Shown here in pieces: positions 1-10,800 of a stretch of DNA of 52,323 nt. Position 1 is the stretch's first letter. The number at the start of each line of letters is the position of its first letter. Source of the DNA: Emticicia sp943368675 (GTDB lineage Bacteria; Bacteroidota; Bacteroidia; Cytophagales; Spirosomataceae); the NCBI GenBank assembly GCA_943368675.1, contig CALRLN020000003.1:1-52323 (forward strand), written 5' to 3'. The notes below the pieces were generated by a model. That model was not told the origin of the DNA. It ran no database searches and was given only the letters and a program-made list of their open reading frames with translations. A program made the position numbers and the translations under genes.

Positions 1-239
1 TTATTCAATTAAGCCCTGCTTATAGTTACGGGCCAATTAAAGGGCGCACCAGCGACGGAGAGTTGAAACTGCCGGTTGTACACCATCAGGCCAATATGCT
101 GGAGGCTATTGCCCGGGAGTTTCTGGAAACTAAAATGTTTCCAAGTCATATTTCAGGTGAAGAAGGTCTGAAAGACATGAAATATCTTACTGCCATTTAT
201 GAAGCCGCACAGACAGGTAAGAAGATAAGTCTGGTGTAA
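1..239 (+). CDS. Gfo/Idh/MocA-family oxidoreductase, C-terminal fragment
   Basis: An open frame enters from the left edge (codons from base 3) and stops at TAA 237-239, giving about 78 C-terminal residues. The ending, with a segment reading YLTAIYEAAQTGKKISL, is typical of the C-terminus of glucose-fructose oxidoreductase-like NAD(P)-dependent dehydrogenases, where the last helix carries this Y-x-A-A-x-x-G-K-x-I/V pattern. The Rossmann domain and catalytic Lys lie outside the window, so the substrate cannot be inferred. A strong hairpin terminator follows about 30 bases downstream, so the gene ends its transcription unit and is separate from the kinase gene that follows. Confidence 0.7.
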   Translation, partial: IQLSPAYSYGPIKGRTSDGELKLPVVHHQANMLEAIAREFLETKMFPSHISGEEGLKDMKYLTAIYEAAQTGKKISLV

Positions 240-270
240 TAATCTGGTTCAGAAAATAATTGCGATTAAT

Positions 271-308
271 AAACAGAAATGCCCGTTGAGTTACGGGCAT
301 TTCTGTTT
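271..308 (+). terminator. Rho-independent terminator after the oxidoreductase gene
   Basis: A perfect inverted repeat pairs 271-285 with 294-308 around an 8-base loop. The right arm ends in TTT and is followed by AT-rich DNA. The A-rich left arm means it could also work on the other strand. Confidence 0.8.
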
Positions 309-444
309 ATTAAATTTATTACTGCGATTTTGTCAATTTTTCGGATTTATATCTGAAAACTCATCCGCATTATGTAAATTCCCCATAGATTCTGAAAACA
401 CGCCAAAAGATAACAACCCTTTACTAACCTAGCAGATTCTATAC

Positions 445-2280
445 ATGAAGTCATTGTTACGCTATCTGGTTATATGTATTATCATTCATTCCGGGAATAC
501 CCATGCGCAAAAAATTGATTATTTCAGAGATGAGAGTAAGGCGTTACCCATCAGTGTAGTTGCCCGGAAGGCTTTTCAAACACTGCCAGATAACCACATC
601 AATTTTGGTCAGGATAGCGCCAATCATTGGCTTAGGGTGCAAATAAAAAATAATAACAATCACTTCGAAAAATATTATTTTGAAATTGACTTCGTTTGGC
701 TCGATTCTGTTCATTTCTATAAGGAGGACTACACACTTATAAAAGCAATGACCTGGCAAACTCCTTTTGCCGAAAGACTTTATCCAAACCGTAATTTTAT
801 TCTACCCGTTTTGCTGAAGCCCCACAGAGATACGCTGGTTTATGCAAAATTTTATAAAAAACGAATGCTGATTAAGGGAGAGGTCAATGTGAAGAATGAA
901 GAAGCTTTTTTTTCCAACCATATTTTTGATACAAGTTATTATAGCTTCTTTACAGGAATTGTGGCGATAGTGTTTTTGTTTTCAATAGTTATCTTTTTTA
1001 CTAATAAAGACTGGGTCTACCTCTACTATGCCCTCTATGTGCTGTTCATACTTGGTTTTACATTAACCGGGGTAGGTTTTTTTCTACCGCTCTATCAGAA
1101 AGGAATCGGTTTTATTTCAGCATCCGAACTCAGAAACTGGATGCTCATCATCTCATTGGTATTTCTTATGCTTTTTATACGGAATTACATTATGGGAGGA
1201 CATATATTCAACAAACATAATCTTTTTATCTGGCGGCTAACTCTTGGGTTGTTGTTTGCACTGACTTTGCAAAGAGCAAGCCTGGTTTATTTTCAGGAAA
1301 CTACGGGTTCACAACCCTATATTATATTGGTGAGCATGATATGTTGTTTCATACTTATAATAGTGCTGACCTTTTACTTTGTAGTATACAGTTATTTTAA
1401 CAAAATCAATACATCGCTCGCTAAAAACTACATCATTGGCATCACTCCTTTCTTTATTTTTGGCATTTTATCTTACTCCCGCACATTTGAGTTCATTGAG
1501 CATAGCTGGCTGCTCAACCAGAAAGTACAGGTAGCCTGTGTTGTTTTTGATATTGTTGTGCTGATGTTTGGTTTAGGTATACGTTACAGGCATTTACGTG
1601 AAGAAAAAGAAAAACAGGCTCGTTTGGCCCTTGAAAACAAATTGACTTTACAATATGAAAAAGAGCGTATCAGCCGTGACCTCCATGATAGCGTGGGCTC
1701 TCAGTTGACTATCGTTGCTACCAGCCTTGATGCAGCCACCTATCTGGCTCACAAACAAAAACTGGAACCTCAGAAGCTGGAAAAAATTAATGAAAATGTG
1801 CGTGAGGCGGTGCAGAATCTGCGGGATACAATCTGGGCGACCCATCAGCCACAAATCAGTTTAGATAGTTTTGATAAACGCCTGCGAAATTACTTATTAA
1901 AAGCTATTGAAGACAAACTGGTGCTTTCAATCCACTTTTCTCTGAGCAATCCTGATTTGGGTATCAGTTCTATGCAGGCTATTAATCTTTTCAGGGTCAT
2001 TCAGGAAGCAATTCAGAATATATTGAAACATGCCAGGGCCACACAAATTAATATCAGATTTGAACAGACTGAGGAAAAAATCAATATAGTTATTCGTGAC
2101 AACGGTATAGGCATGACAGAAACCGGAACAAAAAACACAGAATCTTATGGAATACATAATATGCGGAACCGGATAAATGAAATTAATGGAGAGTTAATAA
2201 TTGAGTCTGTACCAGGCATCGGAACTACCGTTAAAATATGGCTGCCCATTTATACGGCAATTGCCGTATTGAACAACTGA
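445..2280 (+). CDS. 7TMR-DISM sensor histidine kinase (NarX/DegS type)
   Basis: A 611-residue membrane sensor kinase. A signal peptide (residues 1-22) is followed by an extracytoplasmic domain of the 7TMR-DISMED2 type (about 25-160), where carbohydrate-like ligands are thought to bind. Seven hydrophobic helices follow (about 166-385), then a short coiled coil. The HisKA_3 dimerisation domain carries the phospho-acceptor His414 in the motif RDLHDSVGSQL. The HATPase domain (about 510-605) has the N-box around 525-535 and the G-box beginning at D552 (DNGIGM). The response-regulator gene starts 36 bases after the stop, so the two form a cognate pair. There is no Shine-Dalgarno sequence before the ATG. 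The family is clear; the ligand is unknown. Confidence 0.9.
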   Translation: MKSLLRYLVICIIIHSGNTHAQKIDYFRDESKALPISVVARKAFQTLPDNHINFGQDSANHWLRVQIKNNNNHFEKYYFEIDFVWLDSVHFYKEDYTLIKAMTWQTPFAERLYPNRNFILPVLLKPHRDTLVYAKFYKKRMLIKGEVNVKNEEAFFSNHIFDTSYYSFFTGIVAIVFLFSIVIFFTNKDWVYLYYALYVLFILGFTLTGVGFFLPLYQKGIGFISASELRNWMLIISLVFLMLFIRNYIMGGHIFNKHNLFIWRLTLGLLFALTLQRASLVYFQETTGSQPYIILVSMICCFILIIVLTFYFVVYSYFNKINTSLAKNYIIGITPFFIFGILSYSRTFEFIEHSWLLNQKVQVACVVFDIVVLMFGLGIRYRHLREEKEKQARLALENKLTLQYEKERISRDLHDSVGSQLTIVATSLDAATYLAHKQKLEPQKLEKINENVREAVQNLRDTIWATHQPQISLDSFDKRLRNYLLKAIEDKLVLSIHFSLSNPDLGISSMQAINLFRVIQEAIQNILKHARATQINIRFEQTEEKINIVIRDNGIGMTETGTKNTESYGIHNMRNRINEINGELIIESVPGIGTTVKIWLPIYTAIAVLNN

Positions 2281-2315
2281 TAAATAAGACATTAATTTGT
2301 GAAAATATTATTCGC

Positions 2316-2978
2316 ATGAGTATCATCAGCATCGGACTTGTAGAGGACAACCCAGCCTTATTGAGTAATATCAGTCAGAATCTCTCAGTTTTTGAAGAGT
2401 TGCGTATTGAATTTACTGCAATAAATGGGGCAGATGCACTGGAAAAACTCACAAAGCACAACCCTGACATTATTCTGATGGATATTGAAATGCCTGTAAT
2501 GGATGGCATTGAAGCTACCCGTCAGATAAAAAACAAGAATCCGTCACAGAAAATTATGATGCTGACAGTTCTTGACCGTGAAGATAAAATCTTTGAGGCC
2601 ATAAAAGCCGGGGCTTCAGGTTATTTATTAAAAGATGAAAAACCCGGGAATATTCTGAAAAGCATAGAAGAACTGATGGACGGAGGTGCACCCATGTCGC
2701 CTGTTATAGCTGCAAAAACACTTGAAATACTGCGTAAAAAAACAAGTACAGAAGAAAAATCTGAAACTTATTTATCACCTCAGTCATTTGATTTAACCAA
2801 ACGGGAAATAGAAATTCTGGAAAAAATTGCCAAAGGCTTAAGCTATACCCAGATTGCCGACCAGTTATTTATCTCTGCCAAGACTACCCGTAAACATACA
2901 GAAAATATCTACCAGAAACTTCATGTACACTCTAAACTTGAGGCCGTACAACTGGCTCAGAAAAATAAATGGGTTTAA
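2316..2978 (+). CDS. NarL/FixJ-family response regulator
   Basis: A 220-residue regulator. The frame is open upstream to 2238, overlapping the kinase gene, but the ATG at 2316 (MSIISIGLVEDNP) is the natural start because the receiver domain begins there. The receiver has the acidic pocket at E10/D11, the phosphorylated Asp56 in LMDIEMP, and the conserved Lys in LLKDE. The C-terminal LuxR-type helix-turn-helix (about 155-218) shows LTKREIEIL, then IADQLFISAKTTRKH. It is the likely partner of the upstream 7TM kinase, and the two are probably co-transcribed. Targets are not visible; the adjacent regulatory and repeat-protein genes are candidates by position only. Confidence 0.93.
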   Translation: MSIISIGLVEDNPALLSNISQNLSVFEELRIEFTAINGADALEKLTKHNPDIILMDIEMPVMDGIEATRQIKNKNPSQKIMMLTVLDREDKIFEAIKAGASGYLLKDEKPGNILKSIEELMDGGAPMSPVIAAKTLEILRKKTSTEEKSETYLSPQSFDLTKREIEILEKIAKGLSYTQIADQLFISAKTTRKHTENIYQKLHVHSKLEAVQLAQKNKWV

Positions 2979-3162
2979 GAACCTGAGTAAAACTTATAAT
3001 TCAGACACGGAATAAGATTTTAACAGAAATCGTGTGGTATCCTTATCTAATGATTTTTTTGTATTAACAGATGAGTAAATCTATTCAATGCTCTCTATTC
3101 TTTCCCTGTTACATTTTCTGTTTCTATTAGCTATATTTACAGTTCTTATAGCCTATTGAAAC

Positions 3163-6100
3163 ATGAAGCCCTTTTTATTCCTGTTTTGTTCACTACTCAA
3201 TCTCGTATCTTTTGCACAGCAAACCGCCTGGCAATCTATCAGCATTGCAGAGGGATTATCTCAGGGAATGGTTTATGATTTGATGCAGGATAAAGAGGGC
3301 TTTATCTGGGTAGCTACTAAAGATGGGCTCAATCGCTATGATGGCTATAATTTTAAAGTTTATACGCACGACCCCTACAACCCTTTCAGTATTTCAGGCA
3401 ATACATGTACTACCCTTTTACAAGATACTAAGGGCAGGATATGGATTGGTACGGAAAAAGACGGTTTAAATCTTTTCGATACCCGAACGCAAAGATTTTA
3501 TCATGCGCAGATTGCTGATAAAAACCAGAAAAATGCCGGGAACTACTCAATCATCAACATTAAAGAAGACTCTTTCAGTAACATCTGGGTTATTACTGAT
3601 GACCCTGATAAAATTTACACAATTACTTCTACTGAGAGTTTACCCGAAAAATCAGATTTTTCAGCCTGGATACAAGAAGCTATTTTTGATAGAAACCTGA
3701 CAAAGTTTTTATCCGACGGGCATTATATGCGCTCGCAATATTCTTATTCATTATACCGGAACCACCCTAACCATCCGACTGCCAATACAATTCTGACTAC
3801 AGTTGGCAGAGTAGGCCCTCCTATCATACAAGACAATAAAGGTCGTTTCTGGGTATTCAGGGATGATTTGATTGAATGTTGGGATAAGATAGGGGTTAAA
3901 AAAATAAGCAATTTTTTTGATAAAGCTACCATCACCAATCTATTATCAGATGGAAGCATTGCTATTGCCAATAAAGAGCATTTATGGATTTTTGAGCCTG
4001 ACAGTTTATTAAAACTGAATGCCTTGGATGCAAAAAGTGCTTTTGCCCCTATTCCTAATGGCAGAAATGTTACAAGAATCATTCAAGACAACTCAGGTAA
4101 TCTTTGGTTGGGCACCGGTGGTTTCGGTCTGTTAAAATTTAACCCTCTTACCCGGCAATTCAGGTCATATTTGCCTGACCATTCTCCAGCCATGCTTTGG
4201 CAGGACCATCAGGGGCGCAACTATGTACATGGAAACTTCAATCCGACCTATCAGTATTTTCAATTGAATACTAATGAAAACTCTATTATACCCTTGCCTA
4301 TAAAAATTGCTGATAAGACCTTTGTACATCAGTATCTGATGCAGGATAAAAAAGGGAATTTCTGGATTATGTATGGCATTATCGGCCGCTTTGAGAAGTT
4401 TTTAGCAAAATATTCAAAAGACTGGCAACTCGTTAAAGAATATCCCATTCCGCAGTCTGAATTAATAAGAGGCCTTTATAAATTAAAGATTCATGAAGAT
4501 GAAAAAGGAAATATCTGGCTAGGGATGACTGACGGAAATTTATGGAAATTTGCTCCTATGGATGAAACATTTACAGCGTTATCCTTCAAAAACCTGCTCC
4601 CTCAAAACGGCTCTACCGTTGAAACTTTTGCCATGTATCAGGATATTAATCACGTACTCTGGATTGGCACGCAGAAAGGTTTAATTAAAATCACAAATTT
4701 ACAGGGCCGACCGCAATTCAGTATTTATAAGAATAATACAAATGACAGGAAAAGCCTGAGCAATGATTTTGTTTCAGGAATGATAGATGACCCCTTCCAA
4801 CCACAAAAATACCTATGGTTAAGCACTAAAGGCGGTGGTCTGGAACGATTGGATAAGCAGAATAATACTTTTGACCATTTTTCAGAAAAAGAGGGATTAC
4901 CCAACAAGGTTGTTTATGGAGTTTTGGTAGGCGATGATAATAATCTCTGGTTAAGTACTAACAGGGGAATATCCCGTCTGAATCCAAAAACACTTATTTT
5001 TAGTAATTTCAACAAATCGGATGGTTTGCAGGAAGATGAGTTTAATACTGATTCTTATTTTAAAGCCAAGAGTGGCGAATTATTGTTTGGCGGTATAAAT
5101 GGACTTACTATTTTTAAAGCGTCCGAAATTAACAGTAAGAAAACCGAGCCTCAGGTAAAACTGATTGGCCTAAAAGTAAATAATAAAACAATTGAACCTA
5201 CCGATGAGAATAGTATTATAGATAAGTCGATCGAATATCTGCAAAAACTCAATTTAGCCCATGACGAAAACCTGGTGACACTTGAATTTGGTTTAATGGA
5301 ATACACCAATTCAGCCAAAAATCGTTTTCGTTATCGGTTAAAGGGGATAGATAAGGACTGGATTGATGCCGGAACTACCCGATTTGCCAATTACGCACAA
5401 TTACCCGCCGGAAATTATACTTTTCAGGTAATGGGTACTGCTAATGGCGAAATATGGAGCAAGCCTGTTGAGTTGCATATCATTGTTAGCCCACCTTTTT
5501 ATGCTACCTGGTGGGCTTATTTATTATATTTTGTTTTGATTTCATATATTATTTATCGCTTCTATCAGAATCAGTTGAACCGGGTGCGTTTACAAACACA
5601 ATTGTTCTATAAAGATAAAGAAGCGGAGAGGCTGACTGAATTAGATACTATCAAAACACAGTTTTTTACAAATATTTCGCACGAATTCCGCACACCTCTT
5701 ACCCTTCTGTTAGGACCAATCGGCACTCTTTTAACAAAATATCCTCAAGAAACGGTTTTACCTTTGATGCAACGAAATGCTTATCGTTTGCTGAATCTCA
5801 TCAATCAATTATTAGATTTAGGTAAACTTGAAAGCAAGGAAATGCAATTGAACCTGCAAAAAGGTGACTTAGCAAAATTTATAGGTATACTGGCAAGTTC
5901 ATTCAGTTCTCTGGCAGAAAATAAGCAAATTGGTTTTGAGGTTAACATTCAGCCGAAATCATACATAGCAGATTTTGATGCTGATAAAGTTGAAAAAATC
6001 ATAACAAATCTGTTATCAAATGCCTTTAAGTTTACCCCGAGAGGTGGGAAAATAAATCTGGTTGCTGAACATTCAGATGCTTCGTCTGATAAGCTGTGGA

Positions 6101-7170
6101 GGATTACTATTTCTGATTCAGGTATAGGCATAGCCCCTGATAAACTGGATAAAATCTTCGATCGTTTTTATCAGGTAGAAAGTAACACCAGCCGTAATTA
6201 TGAAGGCACAGGTATTGGTTTGGCTTTAGTGAAAGAATTAGTAAAAATTATGCATGGGGAAATCCGTGTCGAGAGTACTATAGGCAAAGGCAGTACTTTT
6301 TTTGTGGAAATTCCATTTGAAAGAGTTGAGGCAGATGATGCCTTAACCGATTTTCATGTTTCCAGACAGCTTTTTAATAAAGTAAATTCAGCTTCAGAAA
6401 CACAAAGCTATAATCCTGATAAAAATCAGCAAACTCTTTTATTGGTAGAAGATAATGAAGATCTGCGATTGTATATCAGGTCTGTTTTTGAAGAGACTTA
6501 TCAGGTAATTGAAGCTATTGATGGACAAGATGGGCTTGAAAAGGCGATAGAACTAACCCCTGATTTAATAATCAGTGACCTGATGATGCCTCGAATGGAT
6601 GGCTTTGAAATGTGCCGGACACTGAAATCGGACGAAAAAACCAGCCATATTCCTATTATTATGCTTACTGCCAAGGCCGAAGTAGAACACCGGATAGAAG
6701 GGTTTAACCTCGGCGCTGACGAATATCTGGTAAAACCATTCAACAGAGCAGAAATCATAGCCAGAGTACAAAATCTTCTTGAAAAACAAGCAAGGCTACA
6801 GTCATTCTTCAGTCAGTATATCGTAACACTTCAGCCTGATACTAAGAAAGTGCTATCGGTGGAAGATACCTTTATGCTTAAAATCAAGCAGATTACCGAA
6901 GCCCATTTATCAGACAGTGGTTTTGGGGTTGAACAGTTCAGCCGTGAAATAGGCATGAGTCAGTCTCAGCTTTTACGCAAGATGAAAGCCATCTCCAATA
7001 AAACAGTGATAGAGTTTCTGAAAGATTATCGCCTTGAACGGGCTGCTCAATTGATACGCCAGAATACCGGAACGATTGCCGAAATTGCCTTTGCTGTAGG
7101 CTATGAAAATCCATCTTACTTCACCAAATCGTTTCAGGAAAAATTTGGGGTGCTGCCTAGTGATTACTAA
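3163..7170 (+). CDS. Hybrid two-component system sensor/AraC regulator (HTCS)
   Basis: A 1335-residue one-polypeptide phosphorelay. Order: signal peptide (1-19); two seven-bladed-type propeller repeats (about 25-690) with many W-I/L-G-T-x-x-G-L motifs; Y_Y_Y domain (about 700-775); one transmembrane helix (about 782-800); HisKA with His840 in SHEFRTPLTLLLGP; HATPase (about 940-1055); receiver domain with Asp1139 in ISDLMMP; AraC-type double helix-turn-helix (about 1237-1335). In Bacteroidota such proteins usually sense oligosaccharides in the periplasm and switch on neighbouring polysaccharide-utilisation genes. No SusC/SusD pair is present here. Downstream lie an orphan LytTR gene and the 3666-aa repeat protein, which are possible targets by position only. 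Length and domain order are typical of the family. Confidence 0.95.
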   Translation: MKPFLFLFCSLLNLVSFAQQTAWQSISIAEGLSQGMVYDLMQDKEGFIWVATKDGLNRYDGYNFKVYTHDPYNPFSISGNTCTTLLQDTKGRIWIGTEKDGLNLFDTRTQRFYHAQIADKNQKNAGNYSIINIKEDSFSNIWVITDDPDKIYTITSTESLPEKSDFSAWIQEAIFDRNLTKFLSDGHYMRSQYSYSLYRNHPNHPTANTILTTVGRVGPPIIQDNKGRFWVFRDDLIECWDKIGVKKISNFFDKATITNLLSDGSIAIANKEHLWIFEPDSLLKLNALDAKSAFAPIPNGRNVTRIIQDNSGNLWLGTGGFGLLKFNPLTRQFRSYLPDHSPAMLWQDHQGRNYVHGNFNPTYQYFQLNTNENSIIPLPIKIADKTFVHQYLMQDKKGNFWIMYGIIGRFEKFLAKYSKDWQLVKEYPIPQSELIRGLYKLKIHEDEKGNIWLGMTDGNLWKFAPMDETFTALSFKNLLPQNGSTVETFAMYQDINHVLWIGTQKGLIKITNLQGRPQFSIYKNNTNDRKSLSNDFVSGMIDDPFQPQKYLWLSTKGGGLERLDKQNNTFDHFSEKEGLPNKVVYGVLVGDDNNLWLSTNRGISRLNPKTLIFSNFNKSDGLQEDEFNTDSYFKAKSGELLFGGINGLTIFKASEINSKKTEPQVKLIGLKVNNKTIEPTDENSIIDKSIEYLQKLNLAHDENLVTLEFGLMEYTNSAKNRFRYRLKGIDKDWIDAGTTRFANYAQLPAGNYTFQVMGTANGEIWSKPVELHIIVSPPFYATWWAYLLYFVLISYIIYRFYQNQLNRVRLQTQLFYKDKEAERLTELDTIKTQFFTNISHEFRTPLTLLLGPIGTLLTKYPQETVLPLMQRNAYRLLNLINQLLDLGKLESKEMQLNLQKGDLAKFIGILASSFSSLAENKQIGFEVNIQPKSYIADFDADKVEKIITNLLSNAFKFTPRGGKINLVAEHSDASSDKLWRITISDSGIGIAPDKLDKIFDRFYQVESNTSRNYEGTGIGLALVKELVKIMHGEIRVESTIGKGSTFFVEIPFERVEADDALTDFHVSRQLFNKVNSASETQSYNPDKNQQTLLLVEDNEDLRLYIRSVFEETYQVIEAIDGQDGLEKAIELTPDLIISDLMMPRMDGFEMCRTLKSDEKTSHIPIIMLTAKAEVEHRIEGFNLGADEYLVKPFNRAEIIARVQNLLEKQARLQSFFSQYIVTLQPDTKKVLSVEDTFMLKIKQITEAHLSDSGFGVEQFSREIGMSQSQLLRKMKAISNKTVIEFLKDYRLERAAQLIRQNTGTIAEIAFAVGYENPSYFTKSFQEKFGVLPSDY

Positions 7171-7184
7171 CAAAAACTTCATAG

Positions 7185-7209
7185 AAAGCCTCCAACAGAG
7201 GCTTTTTTT
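7185..7209 (+). terminator. Rho-independent terminator after the HTCS gene
   Basis: The 8-bp stem 7185-7192 pairs with 7198-7205 (AAAGCCTC / GAGGCTTT) around a 5-base loop and is followed by a T run. Confidence 0.8.
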
Positions 7210-7407
7210 ATGCCCATGCCGGAAATCTTTCAGTAATTGACGAATTTTTGCTACCCTCTGCGCATACCAAAATCTCAATTTTACAAGACCTTTTAATGGT
7301 AAAAGATGTAAGAGGAGAAGACCCAATACATTTCTTGACGAAGCTATGTACTTCTCCTTTTTACCCTTTTCCTGACAAAGCCATTTGCTATCTAAAAATC
7401 TTTTACC

Positions 7408-7743
7408 ATGAACAACGAAGCCTTAATTCCATTTGGAGGGCGATTAAAAATTGACCCCAAAACAGTTTTGTTCCTGAAAGCCGACATCAATTATACACAA
7501 GTATATCTGGAAGACGGCAGTACTGTTCTATCTTCGACCACGCTGGGTACTCTTGCCAAGCGTCTCCACGAATTTCCGTTCTTCAGGCCCAATCGCTCGG
7601 TACTTATCAACCTCAATTATATGGTTGATTTCCAAAAGGAAATTTCAACTATCAGAATGGGGAATGACGAGTCAATCATCATTTCAAGAAGAAGAGTAAA
7701 AAACTTCCTGAAAAAATCAAAGACAATCAGGCACAAGCATTAA
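7408..7743 (+). CDS. Orphan LytTR-family DNA-binding protein
   Basis: A 111-residue protein made almost entirely of one LytTR DNA-binding domain (about residues 15-105). The diagnostic features are the stretch FLKADINYTQVYLEDG, the R-P-N-R-S-V-L-I-N segment, and the basic end SRRRVKNFLKK. There is no receiver domain, so it is not a phosphorylation-controlled regulator of the usual kind. Stand-alone LytTR proteins are common in Bacteroidota, but their signals are mostly unknown. It lies between the HTCS terminator and the giant repeat-protein gene, whose start is 110 bases downstream, so it may regulate or be co-transcribed with that gene (inference). No Shine-Dalgarno sequence precedes the ATG. 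Confidence 0.88.
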   Translation: MNNEALIPFGGRLKIDPKTVLFLKADINYTQVYLEDGSTVLSSTTLGTLAKRLHEFPFFRPNRSVLINLNYMVDFQKEISTIRMGNDESIIISRRRVKNFLKKSKTIRHKH

Positions 7744-7853
7744 GGCTCTTCGTGATAGAAAGATTTGAGAAGATTTAACCTGATGATTCTCTCCCCTTTC
7801 TACACTATTTCCCTCTTCATGAAAACACAATAACAACCCGAATCAATGCTATT

Positions 7854-10800
7854 ATGAATATACCATTTACTATTAAGAAAAGGTTTTTGCTACTCTTGGC
7901 ATTTTGTGCTGTCAATTTCCTTGCAGAAGCGCAGAACGTAGGTCTTTTGAAAGACATTAATACGGTTACGACAAACAATGCCAGTAACCCCGAATTCTTT
8001 GCCAGTACAGGCACTCTCATGTGCTTTGCTGCTACCACCGATTTAGGAAAGGAATTGTGGGTGTCAGATGGTACTTCAGGAGGTACGGTGCTTTTAAAAG
8101 ACATCAACCCCGGAACTTCCTCTTCAAATATTGCTAACCTTTTTGCCTACAATGGTATTATTTACTTCAGCGCCACCGACGGCGTGAATGGCATTGAATT
8201 GTGGCGAACAGATGGTACACCACAAGGAACCTATTTGTTTAAAGACATAAATGCAGGCTCTGGTAACTCTAGTCCGGCAGGATTTACTGTCGTTAATGGC
8301 ATCCTGTTTTTTTCGGCAGCTAATGCTACAAATGGACAGGAATTATGGAAGACAGACGGAACCGTAGGCGGAACAGTGATGGTAAAAGATATAAGAGTTG
8401 GTGCAGGTGGTGCAGAAATTGGGGGACTGACAGCCTTTAATAATAAACTTGTTTTTACGGCAAGTGCATCAGATTTTGACTCTGATCCATACATAAGTGA
8501 TGGTACAGCAGGTGGTACTTTTAAGTTAGCTAATATTAACCAATCCGGAGATACTTACCCAGGTGGCTATTACAATGCCGGGGGGCTTTTGTATTTCTCT
8601 GCACATAACTATTCAAATAGTTACGAACCCTGGGTAACCGATGGTACGCAGGCAGGAACAAGAATGCTTAAAAATATCAACCTTCAATCTGCGCCTTTTG
8701 TGACGGATGCCGATAGTTACCCGGGGTATTTTACTCTTTTCAATGGGAATGTTTATTTTTCAGCCGATGACGGTCTGTCGGGTCGTGAATTATACCAAAC
8801 CGACGGAACAAACGCAGGTACAGTATTATTAAAAGATATTAATCTTACAGCCGATGGCTCAGGTACGGAAGGCTCAGACCCGAAAAATTTTATTGTTTAC
8901 AACAATACCTTGTATTTTACAGCCACAGATGGCACAAATTATGGCTTGTGGAAAACGAATGGAACGGCAGGGGGCACAGTATTAGTAAAAGCATTGATTT
9001 ATTTAGAAAACCTTTTCATTTTTAACAATACCCTGTACTTTACACAGTATGATGCCGTAAATGGTACAGAATTATGGAAAAGTGATGGAACTACTAATGG
9101 AACTGTATTAGTAAAGGATATGAATCCGGGTACAGCAGACTCAAATCCTCAGAATTATTTTGTCTTTAATGGCAACTTCTATTTTGCGGCGGTTGATGCT
9201 GTGGGCAAAAATGAATTATGGATGTCAGATGGTACGAATGTAGGAACCACTTTTATAAAAGATATTAATCTGATTTCCGGTAACTCCAATCCCGGACTTT
9301 TTACAACGGTAGGCAGTGAGTCTTTTTTTATAGCCAATGATGGCACAAACGGAGCAGAACTTTGGAAAACAAATGGGACTAATGCCGGAACAACTCTGGT
9401 AAAAGATATTCGTAGCGGCTCTTCCGGTACAACTGTATCAGGAACAGTTGCCCTCAATAATACCTGGGTTGCAGCTTTAAGTAATGGTAGTTCAGGGCTT
9501 TGGAAGAGCGATGGAACCGGAGGTGGTACCTCACTACTAAAGTCTCTTAATTTTTACTCAGGAAAACTTACTTTATTTAATAACCAGGCGTATTTTAATG
9601 CGAGTAGCGGAGCCAATGCCTATGAATTATGGAAAACGGATGGGACTGTAGACGGAACTTCATTAGTGATTGATATTTCCCCTTCTGACCGCAGCTCGGC
9701 ACCTCAGAATTTGACCGTTTCTAATAATGCGCTGTTTTTTACAGCCAGTGGCGGAACAAACGGTTATGAACAGCTTTATAAAACCGATGGAACAGCCGGT
9801 GGAACTGTGATGGTGAAAGATTTTGGCTATGGCGATCCAACAGATTTCGTAGACCTGAATGGGATATTGTTATTTCAATTATACAGCTCTCAACTCTGGA
9901 AAAGCGATGGAACAGAAATAGGAACCGAACTGGTAAAAGAAATATACCCTAGCGGATTTGCTTATCCTTCTCACCTTACTAAATCAGGTAATTATGTTTT
10001 TCTTTCAGCGAACGATGGTGTGAATGGAACTGAATTATGGAGAACTGACGGGACTAATGCGGGAACTGTGCTGGTAAAAAATATCAATACTACTTCTGCC
10101 ACAGCGAGTTCGTCGCCAGATAATCTATTGAATATCAACGGCACGCTTTACTTTGTGGCAACTGATGGAGTAAACGGAAGAGAGCTCTGGAAATCGGACG
10201 GCACTGCCAATGGTACTGTCATGGTGAAAAACTGCAATGGCACAAGCACCGATTCAAATGTTGAGAATCTGATTAATTTTAATGGAACACTCTATTTTAC
10301 TGCTACAAATACAGCAGGGGCCAAAAGATTATGGAAGACCGACGGCACTCTCATAGGTACAACAGAAGTAAATGGTCCAAGCGAAGTAGTAGAAATGTTA
10401 CCCTCAAATCTTTCAGTTTTTGGTAGTAAATTGATTTTCTCAGGCTTAGATGCAGAAGCAGGAGTGGAGCCATTTATTTTTGATCCAAGCGGTATACCTA
10501 ATGCTTCTATAACCGACCAGCCTGATAACCTGACTATCTGTTCAACTGGCCCGGCTTCCTTTACGGTAGCAGCCAATAATGCTTCTACCTACCAATGGCA
10601 GGTAAAAATAGGCATTGGTGCTTTTACGGATTTAACCGAGACAGGGGTTTATTCAGGCGTAAATACCCCTACACTTAATATAAGTAATGTAAGTGGCCTC
10701 AATGGTTATCAATATCGTTGTGTTGTTTCAAATGGATTTATTAATACCAATTCAAATGCAGCTACACTTGTGGCTATTACTCCATCTGCACCGACCAGTG

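Noticed and set aside
2238..2315. N-terminal extension of the NarL-type regulator
   Set aside because: It overlaps the kinase gene and lies before the first strand of the receiver domain; the ATG at 2316 fits the family.
3744..4082. Antisense frame inside the hybrid regulator gene, taken as an example of many
   Set aside because: It lies wholly within a well-supported gene on the other strand and has no motif or promoter; the same applies to the other short antisense frames in the window.
7248..7454. Possible 68-aa gene overlapping the LytTR start
   Set aside because: It has no recognisable features and overlaps the clear LytTR start; likely chance.
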